A stretch of DNA of 64,000 nucleotides from DASPSR01 sp035516175. Its GTDB lineage: Bacteria; Nitrospirota; UBA9217. The notes under the pieces were generated by a model, which searched no databases, was not told where the DNA came from, and saw nothing but the letters and a program-made list of their open reading frames with translations. Numbering within the stretch: the first letter of the stretch is position 1; every line of letters starts with the position of its first letter. Below are positions 1 to 8,400 of this stretch, piece by piece. The DNA lies in assembly GCA_035516175.1 (NCBI GenBank), contig DATJAO010000066.1, forward strand, positions 1-64,000. The letters run 5' to 3'. Made by a program: the position numbers and the translations under genes.

Positions 1-10
1 GAATGGTTCC

Positions 11-31
11 CTTTTAGGGTGCCCTTAAAAG
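11..31. repeat. Imperfect inverted repeat near left edge
   Basis: The arms CTTTTAGGG (11-19) and CCCTTAAAAG (22-31) are complementary apart from one bulged base. No T-run follows on either side, so a terminator is not clearly supported. The surrounding bases 1-108 contain no recognisable gene. It could be the tail of a feature cut by the window edge. Confidence 0.3.
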
Positions 32-108
32 AATCTTGGAGGGGCTTAATACTCCGGCGCTCCAGTTACACATCTTTTATTTGATAATACCAAAAAAATA
101 GTATTAAG

Positions 109-489
109 TCAAGGTTTTTGCCTAAGAGGGTATGGTGCACAAGAGGTACACAAAATGAAAATAGTAGAAATTAAACCATTGAAAATAAATGGGAAAAAGC
201 ATAGGGTCGAGGGTTCGAATCCCTTCTCGTCCACCAAGTTATTCAATAGCTTACAAGGTAGCTCCACCTTCATTTTGCTGGACAATGCTAAGATTGTGCT
301 TATCCTGTCCGGTGTCTCAACCCCGTCCCTCAAACCTTCCGAATAATGATGCGTATATCGTTGCGTCATGATAGGGAATTGGTGTCCTAACAGCCTGTGC
401 ACTTGGCAATGATCAACACCTGCCTGAACAAACCTAGTCACTAAGGTATGGCGCAGATCATGAAACCTGCAATGTGCAATCTTTGTCTT
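109..489 (-). pseudogene. Decayed tyrosine recombinase (phage-type integrase), C-terminal remnant
   Basis: The minus-strand reading frame holds the second half of a tyrosine recombinase catalytic domain: the box HDLRHT, then VHRLLGH about 25 residues later, then TQRYTHH with the presumed nucleophilic tyrosine. The frame is closed by a TGA at 490-492 just upstream, so no start codon or N-terminal half is present. Fragments such as AGLDGRNVLMDFPIA appear upstream in other frames, which suggests frameshifts or an internal deletion. The frame continues past the usual integrase end and reads antisense through the tRNA fragment (residues DEKGFEPST), a common sign of an integrase lying next to its tRNA attachment site. 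Function is surely lost. The family call is secure from the boxes; the element it came from is unknown. Confidence 0.75.
205..236 (+). other. tRNA 3' end fragment (T-arm, acceptor strand, CCA), likely attachment-site scar
   Basis: The T-stem GAGGG (209-213), T-loop TTCGAAT (214-220), returning stem CCCTT (221-225), acceptor strand CTCGTCC (226-232), discriminator A and CCA (234-236) fit the 3' part of a tRNA. The matching 5' acceptor GGACGAG and the D and anticodon arms are not found upstream, so this is a fragment and the amino acid cannot be assigned. Together with the adjacent integrase remnant it is best read as the att copy left by an element that integrated into a tRNA gene. Confidence 0.7.
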
Positions 490-492
490 TCA

Positions 493-739
493 ACCGCTAT
501 AGGGAAATCCATCAGAACATTTCTGCCGTCCAGTCCTGCGTCCTCTTCACGCAAATGACATGATCAGAATTGATTGAGCTCAACTTGTAGCCTGCGTTTC
601 GTACTCCAGGACCTGATCATTGAGGGGCCGGATTATTTACCTGAGCAACGTAATTCTTCACCTTCTCCCCTATGCTAAAGGAGAAGAATCTCCTTTGAAA
701 AGAATAGCCCTTTTTGCTTAACAGTTCAGTTTTTGGATA
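493..739. other. Intergenic stretch without supported gene
   Basis: No convincing gene is seen. Some short translated pieces on the minus strand (about 493-600) may belong to the decayed integrase. A perfect 8-bp inverted repeat AAAGGAGA/TCTCCTTT lies at 677-696 with a 4-base loop and no following T-run. Confidence 0.4.
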
Positions 740-768
740 TTGACACTATTTGACATCCACGTTACAAT
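740..768 (+). promoter_or_regulatory. Sigma-70-type promoter
   Basis: TTGACA (740-745) and TACAAT (763-768) are separated by 17 bp. The next supported gene is the histidine kinase at 1022, which would give a leader of about 250 nt. The intervening 769-1021 contains only an unrecognised 69-codon frame at 781-990. Confidence 0.55.
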
Positions 769-1021
769 GACAATGCAATTTTGCCGCCCTGCATGAGGAA
801 TATCCCAGCCGACATCCATCAGCTGTGCGAAGAGATCTCGACGATTCAGGTAAAGAGCAACGCTTCTGGCCATGCAGAAAGACACGGAGGGGGACAGGAC
901 ATTGAAAGACCTCGGAGCGCGTCAGTTCAAGCGGCAGCGAATTCCGACCTGTCAATAATTATGCGGAGCATGCGAGAGCTGTCTCCCTGAACCTTCGCGT
1001 CCCGTAGGATGTCCATTTAAA

Positions 1022-2860
1022 ATGAAGAAGAAGATTATCATAGTCCTGAGTATCGTGTCCCTGCTCTTGCTTCTGGGCGGCGTTTACCTCATAAGATCGA
1101 TCGATACCAATGCATCAAAGTTCAATGAAATAATCATGTTCCATCAAGTTGAGATATTGAGGGAGAACCTCCTGCTCAATATCCGTGAGGTAGAAGCAGA
1201 CCTGTATTCTCAAAGCACGGACCGGCCCGAGAGCGACGATGCGATCGAGAGCCATGCAATTGATCTGGCGGAAACGATCAACTCCTGTTTTAACTGTCAT
1301 CATGAGGAGAACGTGCTGGAGCGGCTCCATGATTTGCGTCATCAGATCGACGAATATGGTTATGCGGTAAACAAGGTATTGAGCACTAAGGCGGATGCTA
1401 GCCGGTTTCGAGCTGAACAGGAAAACGCCCATCTCATCGGCGATTCTCTCATCAACAAAGTCAATACCATGATCGTCATGACCAGCAAGAAGCTCACCGA
1501 ACGGACAGAAGACACTAAACGGGAATTGCATCAGACGAGAATCTTCCTGATCATGCTTGTTGCCACCGGTCCCATTCTGGTTGCAGTATTGGCCGTCACG
1601 GTGATCAGAGGCGTCACGGGACCGATCCAGGCTCTCATCGATGCAACGAGGAAATTAAAGGCGGGTAATCTGGAGCACCGGGTCGAAGGGCTGCAGGATG
1701 AATTCGGCGAGCTGGCGGTAGGATTTAATGCGATGTCGAGTTCACTGAAAGAGCAAGTAAAAAAAATAGAGGAAAGCGAGAAGCGCTACCGTCTGCTGTT
1801 CGAAAGCGCCGCAGATGCCATCTTTATCCTGGAGGGAGAAGGAGAACAATCGGGTAAAATCGTAGCTGCCAATAAAGCGGCTATAGCGATGCACGGCTAT
1901 TCGCTTGATGAACTGCTAACATTAAACATAAGAGACATTGATACCCCTGACGAAGCGGTCAAAATATCGGGCCGGATCCGGCGCATATTCAGCGGAGAGT
2001 GGATCAAGATGGAGGTCAATCATACCAGGAAAGACGGAACGGTTTTCCCCGTTGAGGAAAACGCCGGCCTGCTCGAATTTGGTAACCACAGATATGTTCT
2101 CGCGATTGATCGCGACATCAGTGAACGGAAACAGGCGGAGGAAACACTGCGGCGTACTGAACAGCTCAAGGTTGCGGGAGAACTGGCGACGGGACTCGCT
2201 CACGAAATCAAGAATCCCCTTGCCGGCATCAAGGCGTCGATCGAGCTCCTCTCCATGGCGCCGTACCTGCCGGAAGATGATAAAGGCATTCTTGTGCAAG
2301 TGATCGGAGAGATCAAGCGAATAGAAATGTTAATTAAGGGCCTTCTCAATTTTGCCAGACCCTCCCGGCCCCAATTCGACGATATCGATGTGAACACCGT
2401 TCTTGACGCCGTTACAAACTTGGTGCTGCAAAACCCGTCTCATGCCCTGAGGGCCTCACGCGGCATTGCGATCGTGAGGGATTTCGACCACCATCTTCCG
2501 GTAATCACGGCTGATCCGATGAAACTGAAGCAGGTATTCATGAACCTGCTCTTGAACGCCGTTGACGCCATGCATGACGGTGGCACCTTGGTCATGAAAA
2601 CCCGGTTCGACGCAGCGGCTCATGCCGTACAGATTGAGATATCCAATACTGGCAGGGAAATGGACGCTGCGGTGATGGCTAAGATATTCCAACCTTTTTT
2701 CACGACTAAGCCGAAGGGAACGGGGTTGGGGCTGGCGATTTCGAAACGGCTGATCGAGGATCACGGGGGAAGGATCGGTATTGCACAGAACACCGGTGGA
2801 GGGGCCGTTTTTAAAATAGTCCTCCCCGTTAGCCAGTCCGAAAGGGTGCCCTCGTTCTGA
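1022..2860 (+). CDS. Membrane sensor histidine kinase with c-type haem motif in its sensor domain
   Basis: The 612-residue protein has a first membrane helix (about 5-24), a periplasmic sensor region (25-173), a second helix (about 174-196), a HAMP linker (about 197-249), a PAS domain (about 254-368), a HisKA dimerization domain with phospho-acceptor His394 (AHEIKNPLAG), and a HATPase domain with the N box (NLLLNAVDAM) and G box (GTGLGLAI). The sensor region carries CFNCH at 89-93, a CXXCH motif that covalently binds haem c in exported proteins. This suggests redox or gas sensing. No response regulator gene is adjacent, so its partner is elsewhere. A good Shine-Dalgarno is not evident. Kinase identity is certain; haem attachment is inferred from the motif and the topology. 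Confidence 0.9.
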   Translation: MKKKIIIVLSIVSLLLLLGGVYLIRSIDTNASKFNEIIMFHQVEILRENLLLNIREVEADLYSQSTDRPESDDAIESHAIDLAETINSCFNCHHEENVLERLHDLRHQIDEYGYAVNKVLSTKADASRFRAEQENAHLIGDSLINKVNTMIVMTSKKLTERTEDTKRELHQTRIFLIMLVATGPILVAVLAVTVIRGVTGPIQALIDATRKLKAGNLEHRVEGLQDEFGELAVGFNAMSSSLKEQVKKIEESEKRYRLLFESAADAIFILEGEGEQSGKIVAANKAAIAMHGYSLDELLTLNIRDIDTPDEAVKISGRIRRIFSGEWIKMEVNHTRKDGTVFPVEENAGLLEFGNHRYVLAIDRDISERKQAEETLRRTEQLKVAGELATGLAHEIKNPLAGIKASIELLSMAPYLPEDDKGILVQVIGEIKRIEMLIKGLLNFARPSRPQFDDIDVNTVLDAVTNLVLQNPSHALRASRGIAIVRDFDHHLPVITADPMKLKQVFMNLLLNAVDAMHDGGTLVMKTRFDAAAHAVQIEISNTGREMDAAVMAKIFQPFFTTKPKGTGLGLAISKRLIEDHGGRIGIAQNTGGGAVFKIVLPVSQSERVPSF

Positions 2861-2953
2861 AAGGCACGGAGAGCATTCGTTCTCGTCCGCCAATTTTATC
2901 CATTTGCTCCATAAAACCCCGTCTCTTCAGATGGGGAGGATGCCCATGAGCCT

Positions 2954-3607
2954 TCACTGCGGATTCATCAGGAAGGCATCTCCCGCATTTTCTCCGTTGG
3001 ATACGAGGACCCTTCTGCCCTCGATCTTCAATCTTCCTTCGGCAAAAAGCTGGATCGCACGTGAGTATATCTTGTGCTCTTGTTTGAGGATGCGTTCAGA
3101 CAGGCTGTCCTCGGTATCGCTGTCCAGAATCGGCACCACGGCCTGGATGATGATCGGACCCGTATCCATGCCTTCATCCACGAAATGTACAGTGCATCCC
3201 GAGAATTTCGCCCCATGATTCAACGCTTTCTTCTGCACATGGAGCCCGGGGAAGGCCGGCAGGAGAGAGGGATGAATGTTCAGGATACGATTGGGGAAGG
3301 CCCTTATCAGAACCGGTGTGATAATGCGCATGAATCCTGCCAGGCAGACAAGGTCCACATTTCGTTCACGCAACTCCCTTACCAGCAGAGCGTCATATTC
3401 CTCCCGCTTGTCCTTATAGCCCTTTGCGATTACCGGCACGGCCGGGATGTTATGCTTGCGCGCGCGCTCCAGGGCATAGGCGTCTGCCTGGTCGCTAATG
3501 ACGACAGAGAGCTCAGAAGAGAGCTGACCTTTTTCTATGTTGTCGATGATCGCCTGGAGGTTCGACCCCCGGCCGGAGACAAGAACGGCGATGCGCACTT
3601 TTTTCAT
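2954..3607 (-). CDS. purN: Phosphoribosylglycinamide formyltransferase
   Basis: The enzyme transfers a formyl group from 10-formyl-tetrahydrofolate to glycinamide ribonucleotide, the third step of purine synthesis, in the cytoplasm. The 217-residue length is typical. The N-terminal SGRGSNLQA phosphate loop and the catalytic trio Asn110, His112 (NIHPSLLP) and Asp148 (DEGMDTGPI) are in place, matching Asn106-His108-Asp144 of the E. coli enzyme. It lies downstream of purM on the same strand, separated by 113 bp that hold a dispersed repeat, so purM-purN probably form one transcript. Confidence 0.96.
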   Translation of the reverse strand: MKKVRIAVLVSGRGSNLQAIIDNIEKGQLSSELSVVISDQADAYALERARKHNIPAVPVIAKGYKDKREEYDALLVRELRERNVDLVCLAGFMRIITPVLIRAFPNRILNIHPSLLPAFPGLHVQKKALNHGAKFSGCTVHFVDEGMDTGPIIIQAVVPILDSDTEDSLSERILKQEHKIYSRAIQLFAEGRLKIEGRRVLVSNGENAGDAFLMNPQ

Positions 3608-3622
3608 ATCGAAATCCTTTTT

Positions 3623-3710
3623 ACCAGAGAGACGCAGAGGGCACAGGGATCATCAGCTTTTAAGATCCCAAGAAGAGATCCAACCGTAGCGTTCTCTGCG
3701 CACTTTGCGG
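3623..3710. repeat. Dispersed intergenic repeat, inverted CGCAGAG arms
   Basis: The left arm (3623-3645, containing GAGACGCAGAGGGCAC) and the right arm (3689-3710, containing TTCTCTGCGCACTTTGCGG) are inverted copies of the same CGCAGAG-type words. Similar words recur at 14174-14246 and 46370-46404. It fills the purM-purN gap. Confidence 0.5.
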
Positions 3711-3720
3711 GAAAATCGTT

Positions 3721-4743
3721 TCATAAATATTCCACAATCCGTTTCCCTCTGCCGATCTCGCCGATAAGAAATGCCTTCTCACCCAGCTTCTTTGCGCGCT
3801 TCATCACAGCTTCTGCTTGTTTTACAGGCACGGCGAGGATCATGCCGATGCCCATGTTGAAGTCGCGGTACATTTCATTATCGTCTACTGCGGCCTTCTT
3901 CTGGATCAGGTTGAAGATGGGATGAGCGTCCCAGGCTCCCTTGCGGATTAATGCCTTTGCTCCTTTCGGGAGCATGCGCGGTGTGTTCTCGGTGATTCCA
4001 CCGCCCGTGATGTGCGCCATGCCACGGATATCGAACTCCTTCAGAAGTGTTATTATCGTTTTCGCGTAGATCCGCGTGGGGGCGAGCAGCACGTCGCCGA
4101 GCGGCCTCCCGAGTTCCGGCAGGACGTCGTTCACCGTATACCCCGAAGCTTCGAGCAGGACTTTGCGTACAAGGGAGTAGCCGTTGCTGTGCAGGCCTGA
4201 TGAGGCAAGGCCGATGAGCCTGTCGCCGGGCTTGATCTTTGAACCATCGATTATCTTCCTTTTCTCCACCACGCCGACGGCAAAGCCTGCCAGGTCGTAT
4301 TCATCCTCGCCGTAGAACGACGGCATCTCGGCCGTCTCACCACCGATGAGCGCGCAGCCCGATTGCCTGCAGCCCGCTGCGATTCCCTTGACGATATCAG
4401 CATGCTCCAGCGGTTTGAGCCTGCCCGTGGCGAAATAGTCGAGAAAGAAGAGCGGCTCTGCGCCCTGGACGATGATGTCGTTCACGCACATGGCAACGAG
4501 ATCGACGCCCACGGTGTCATGCCGCTTCGTAAGGAAGGCAATCTTGAGCTTCGTACCAACGCCGTCGGTGCCGGAGACGAGGACCGGGTCTTTGTATTTC
4601 TTCAGCGCGAAGAGCCCGCCGAATCCGCCGATGTGCGTCATGACCTCGGGCCTGAACGTGGATTTTACGTACGGTTTTATCTTCTGCACGAAGAGGTCTC
4701 CGGCGTCGATATCAACGCCCGCGTCTTTGTAGGTGATGGCCAT
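3721..4743 (-). CDS. purM: Phosphoribosylformylglycinamidine cyclo-ligase (AIR synthetase)
   Basis: It performs the ATP-dependent ring closure of formylglycinamidine ribonucleotide to aminoimidazole ribonucleotide, the fifth step of purine synthesis. The 340-residue length is standard. Family landmarks are the N-terminal YKDAGVDIDAGD, GTDGVGTKLKIA, VNDIIVQGAEPLFFLDY, the GGETAEMP motif and the HITGGGITENTPRML segment. The ATG is preceded by TTGAGGGATACGG, a fair ribosome site, and a 17-bp-spaced promoter lies just upstream. It is followed by purN. Confidence 0.96.
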   Translation of the reverse strand: MAITYKDAGVDIDAGDLFVQKIKPYVKSTFRPEVMTHIGGFGGLFALKKYKDPVLVSGTDGVGTKLKIAFLTKRHDTVGVDLVAMCVNDIIVQGAEPLFFLDYFATGRLKPLEHADIVKGIAAGCRQSGCALIGGETAEMPSFYGEDEYDLAGFAVGVVEKRKIIDGSKIKPGDRLIGLASSGLHSNGYSLVRKVLLEASGYTVNDVLPELGRPLGDVLLAPTRIYAKTIITLLKEFDIRGMAHITGGGITENTPRMLPKGAKALIRKGAWDAHPIFNLIQKKAAVDDNEMYRDFNMGIGMILAVPVKQAEAVMKRAKKLGEKAFLIGEIGRGKRIVEYL

Positions 4744-4769
4744 ACCGTATCCCTCAAAAATTTTTCACG

Positions 4770-4798
4770 ATAGTACCTGTAACTCCGGGTGATGTCAA
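4770..4798 (-). promoter_or_regulatory. Sigma-70-type promoter of purM-purN
   Basis: On the minus strand TTGACA (4798-4793) and TACTAT (4775-4770) are separated by 17 bp. The expected transcript start is about 20 nt upstream of the purM ATG at 4743. No PurR-like operator or purine riboswitch was recognised in the short leader. Confidence 0.65.
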
Positions 4799-4860
4799 TA
4801 TGTTTTAAGGCATGAGAATGCCGGATTGGTTGTATTCGAAATCTAAAATGTTCTGTTCAG

Positions 4861-5343
4861 CTATTTGACTTTGCTCTGTATCTGCCGCACGGTGGAGTTG
4901 TCCAAGAGTTTCATGAACCGTGGATTGGACATGAGCGCAGCGACATCGCCGGAATTTACGGCCTTCATCACCGCAGGGTCTTCCATGATCTTCTGAAATT
5001 CGGGATCGTTTTGGAGTGATTGGATCATGCTCATGATTTCCTTGTCGCTCATCATCTTATCCTGGATGGAGCGTGTTTCGCTACCCGACCCTGACACGGC
5101 ATCCTTGCGTGCTCCATGGCCGGCAGATTTTGCACGGATAGCGCGTATCTTCGACTCTTCGAGCTTGATAATGCCGAGGCTCTCGGTTTTAATCGTGTAT
5201 ATCCCACCTGCCAGAGACAGGACCTCACCCTGTATGATACTGCCGTCGGTCATCTCTATCTCTCGTGCCTCGCCAGCATTGGCAGTGACAGCAGAAATAA
5301 ACAGGATCAGGATTAAGGACGGGAATATGACAAATACCTTCAT
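4861..5343 (-). CDS. Secreted small protein with SH3/LSm-like strand region and STI1-like C-terminus
   Basis: The 160-residue protein begins with a Sec signal peptide (about 1-23, cleavage likely after ANA). Residues 28-69 form a short beta-rich region of the kind TDGSIIQGEVLSLAGGIYTI, seen in many small envelope proteins. Residues 104-155 show spaced DPEF, EDPAV and NPRFM motifs with helices between, which resembles the STI1 (heat-shock-chaperonin-binding) repeat. STI1 domains normally sit in cytosolic co-chaperones, so a periplasmic copy is odd. The start is supported by GGAGG seven bases upstream and by its own promoter. It is monocistronic and divergent from the large dikinase-like gene. 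The function is unknown; the STI1 resemblance is by eye. Confidence 0.75.
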   Translation of the reverse strand: MKVFVIFPSLILILFISAVTANAGEAREIEMTDGSIIQGEVLSLAGGIYTIKTESLGIIKLEESKIRAIRAKSAGHGARKDAVSGSGSETRSIQDKMMSDKEIMSMIQSLQNDPEFQKIMEDPAVMKAVNSGDVAALMSNPRFMKLLDNSTVRQIQSKVK

Positions 5344-5383
5344 GGCGCCTCCAGCAAGCGGAAAGAGTCAGGACTGATGATTA

Positions 5384-5412
5384 AAGATATGATAATTATC
5401 GTTCCCTGTCAA
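5384..5412 (-). promoter_or_regulatory. Sigma-70-type promoter of the STI1-like gene
   Basis: On the minus strand TTGACA (5412-5407) is followed after 17 bp by TATCTT (5389-5384). The ATG at 5343 lies about 35 nt beyond the expected transcript start. Confidence 0.5.
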
Positions 5413-5477
5413 GATAGATCCATCACGCACGCTGGCAACCTGGCCCCTGCAGTGCTACACTATGATTAGGAAGAACG

Positions 5478-8400
5478 ATGAAGACCGCAATCGACATATG
5501 CAGCCTTGATTACCTGATCGGAACACTTGCCACAGCGTACAAAGGAGTGATCACTTCACTTGTGGTTAAGGATTTCTGCATGACCGAGGAGGGGAACCTG
5601 GTAACGCTGAAGGGAACGGTCCTCTCCATGCCTGAAGGGGACTATGAGGGGTGCCTGATCCAGAGTGGGGCAGAGCTTGCGCGCACGGCGCTTGAACGCG
5701 GATATTTTGAGCTCAAAGCCGGGAGTGAGCGGGTGAAGAGCGCGAAGGACCTTCAGATAGACATTGTTCAGAGCGGCAGGCATGTCGGTACTTTCCTATT
5801 GAAGAAGGAGAGCACAGACGGCATCTATATTTCGGCCGTGGAGCTTTCGGATGAGCTCAAAGACATGGATTTTAAGCGTCTCACCACGCCCCTGCGGGAC
5901 AAGGTGGGGCTGCTCCAGAAGGCCGAAGAGATTATCTCTAAAATTCTGTCAACGAAGAAGGACTGGTCGGCTTTTTCCGAGAAATTGAACGGATTTTCTA
6001 TCGACCTTTTTTGGTCTGCCAGGAATGTATATTACGGAGCGTACACTATTCTGGTTCATTTCTTATTAAAAGCGGCCGAGAGGACTGACGTAATAGGTAC
6101 GAGCAAACCCGTGTCAAACTTACTTGAAATCATGGAGTTGCCCCTTGAGCGCGAGACCGACCCAAAGAAACTGCAGCTTGCCGCCGCTGCATGGCTGCGG
6201 GAGGTCAAGGATTCATCGGTAAACCTCTCCGTAAACTTGCGCAGGGCAGTGAACGTCCTTTCCTCTGTGGATGAAAAATTTTCTGATGCTGAAATCGAAC
6301 CTGTTATCAGAAATCTCCTCAATTCCGTGAAAGAGAAAGCAGCGAGCATGCCAACCTTTGGTCTAGCTATTCTCCATCCCGTGAGCACATTCCTGAGCCT
6401 TGATGAGTACGAACTGCTCAACAAATACGGTGACAGGGGGAGGCAAGAGTTTTCACATAAATTATCAGATGTGGTGAGGTTTATCGAATCAAAAGAGTAC
6501 CGGAGGGCTCTCGATATTTTCGCCGATCTGGATACAGATATCCTTGACGATGAAAAAATGGTTGCTGCCTTTTTCGAGATTGCCGGCAACCATATCAGCG
6601 AGGACCATGCAAGGTCCTTTTCCACGGCCCTGATCGAGCTGTTTGCGATCTCACCGAAACTGTCTCGAAATGCATTGGAAAACATTAAATCGAACACGCC
6701 GATGATGTTTGAAAAGTTGTCCGGTTTCGGCAGGATCGACGCCTGTGCTGGTTTGCTCTCGTGCATCCGGGAGGCAGGCTCACCACTAAAAGAAGACATC
6801 ATGACGGACCCGAAGCTCGCGGCGTCCCTGCTGAATTCAGGAAGTGATGAGCTTATCGCCCTATACACAGATGATCTGAAGCAGATCGTGATACCTGCCG
6901 CAAAAGTGAGCGGTCATTCGGCGGACACTTGGGCTGAGATCGTGAACCCCCTGCATCTCGAGCGACTATCGAAGTTCATGGACATGCTGCAGCTCGGCAG
7001 CAGACGTCTTCAGGATGTCTTCATCCATGTGATCGCCAATCTTTACGTGAGCGGCGTACATATTCCCGACGACAAACTCTATCAGCGCAGGGTCTCGGCC
7101 TATCTGAATTCAGAAGCCATGAAGCTGCCTTTTTTCCTGAACCACTTGTTCTTGGAAAAACTGCCGGTATACTTCAATGAAGTAGGGGCCGTGAGCAGAA
7201 CCCGGGATTATTCCACGGAGCTCGACTCCTGGGGAAACGACCCCGTGCTTTACTTTTTGAGAAAGCAGGTGCATGTCAACGCGAGCAATTACAATGTCCG
7301 GCTCATCGAGGAGATTATTAACTCATGGGTAAACGACGATCCTGCTCTATTGCGGGCCATGGTACCTCGTGACATGTTTGGTACTCTCAAGCCGGAGTTG
7401 TTCCACCGTTATTCCACGGTCATCAAGCCGTTCCTGGAATCCGTTGGCGTGATTGATGCTGATGGCCTGCACATCAAGAGACTGCTCGATGTCACCGTGA
7501 GTGAGAACCATCCACAACTCCGCGACGATGGACAGGTCGATGAAATTCGTACCAAGGTGATACTGATCTGCAAACTGTATCAGGAGATCGTCGGAAAGTA
7601 TTCTCTCCTGAGCCGAGATCACGTGCGCAGGGACCCGTTCATCAGGCTCTCCGAGCAGTTCGATAAGGTGAAAAGCCTCAAACAGACCGTCCTCTCGCCC
7701 GAGAAAACCGTTGCGCAGGAGTCGCTGTATTTCAAGCGGCACATCGCGTTCGGCATCCCCTCCGTGCTCGGCTCCTATCACGAGCCCAAGTTCGACGCTC
7801 TTGGAGAGATGCTAAGACGGGAAGCTGAGCTTGGTGCCCTATTTGAAGAGGTGCTTTCGGGCATAGAAGACAAGGCATGGCAATTTTTACGGAGGGATCT
7901 CTCTCGATGGTTGTCCTCGCTCACGGTTATGCATGAATTATTGAAGCTTGAAGGGCTTGAAAACGCTCAGGTCGATGAGATAGTGACAATCCTGAAGAAT
8001 GGCAGGCTACGGATATCACAGATCGTCGACTTGCTCGGGATGTGGCAGAAGGAGCTGGCGTGGATTGTTGAATTCGTGACCAGAACATTTCACCAGTCGC
8101 TCGTGGGAATCCTCGGTCGGTACCCGAAAGATGAACTGCCCGAATACCTTATGAACCTCAATTCAGATGAGAAGGATTTTGCAAACAAGGCTGCTGACAT
8201 AATTATCCGGGACATGATGACCGGCCTGACGGGCCTTGTGGAGGTTGACAGAATCATCGACAAACTCATACGCGCGCTAAAATCTCATGTAGCAGATGGA
8301 GCCGATGAAGAGTTGGACGTTGATGAGCCAGGTGAGCATAAAACATTTTTTGTTATCCAGGAATTGACTGCCCGGGACGCAATGCGACTGGCTCCGCTCA

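Noticed and set aside
781..990. 69-codon plus-strand frame after the promoter at 740
   Set aside because: It starts with TTG, has no ribosome site, and the translation resembles no family; it is probably leader sequence of the kinase gene.
4744..4769. Purine riboswitch before purM
   Set aside because: The leader between promoter and start is only about 20 nt, too short for an aptamer.
5430..5450. Sigma-54-like word TGGCAACCTGGCCCCTGCA before the dikinase-like gene
   Set aside because: The spacing between the GG and GC elements is three bases too long for a sigma-54 promoter.
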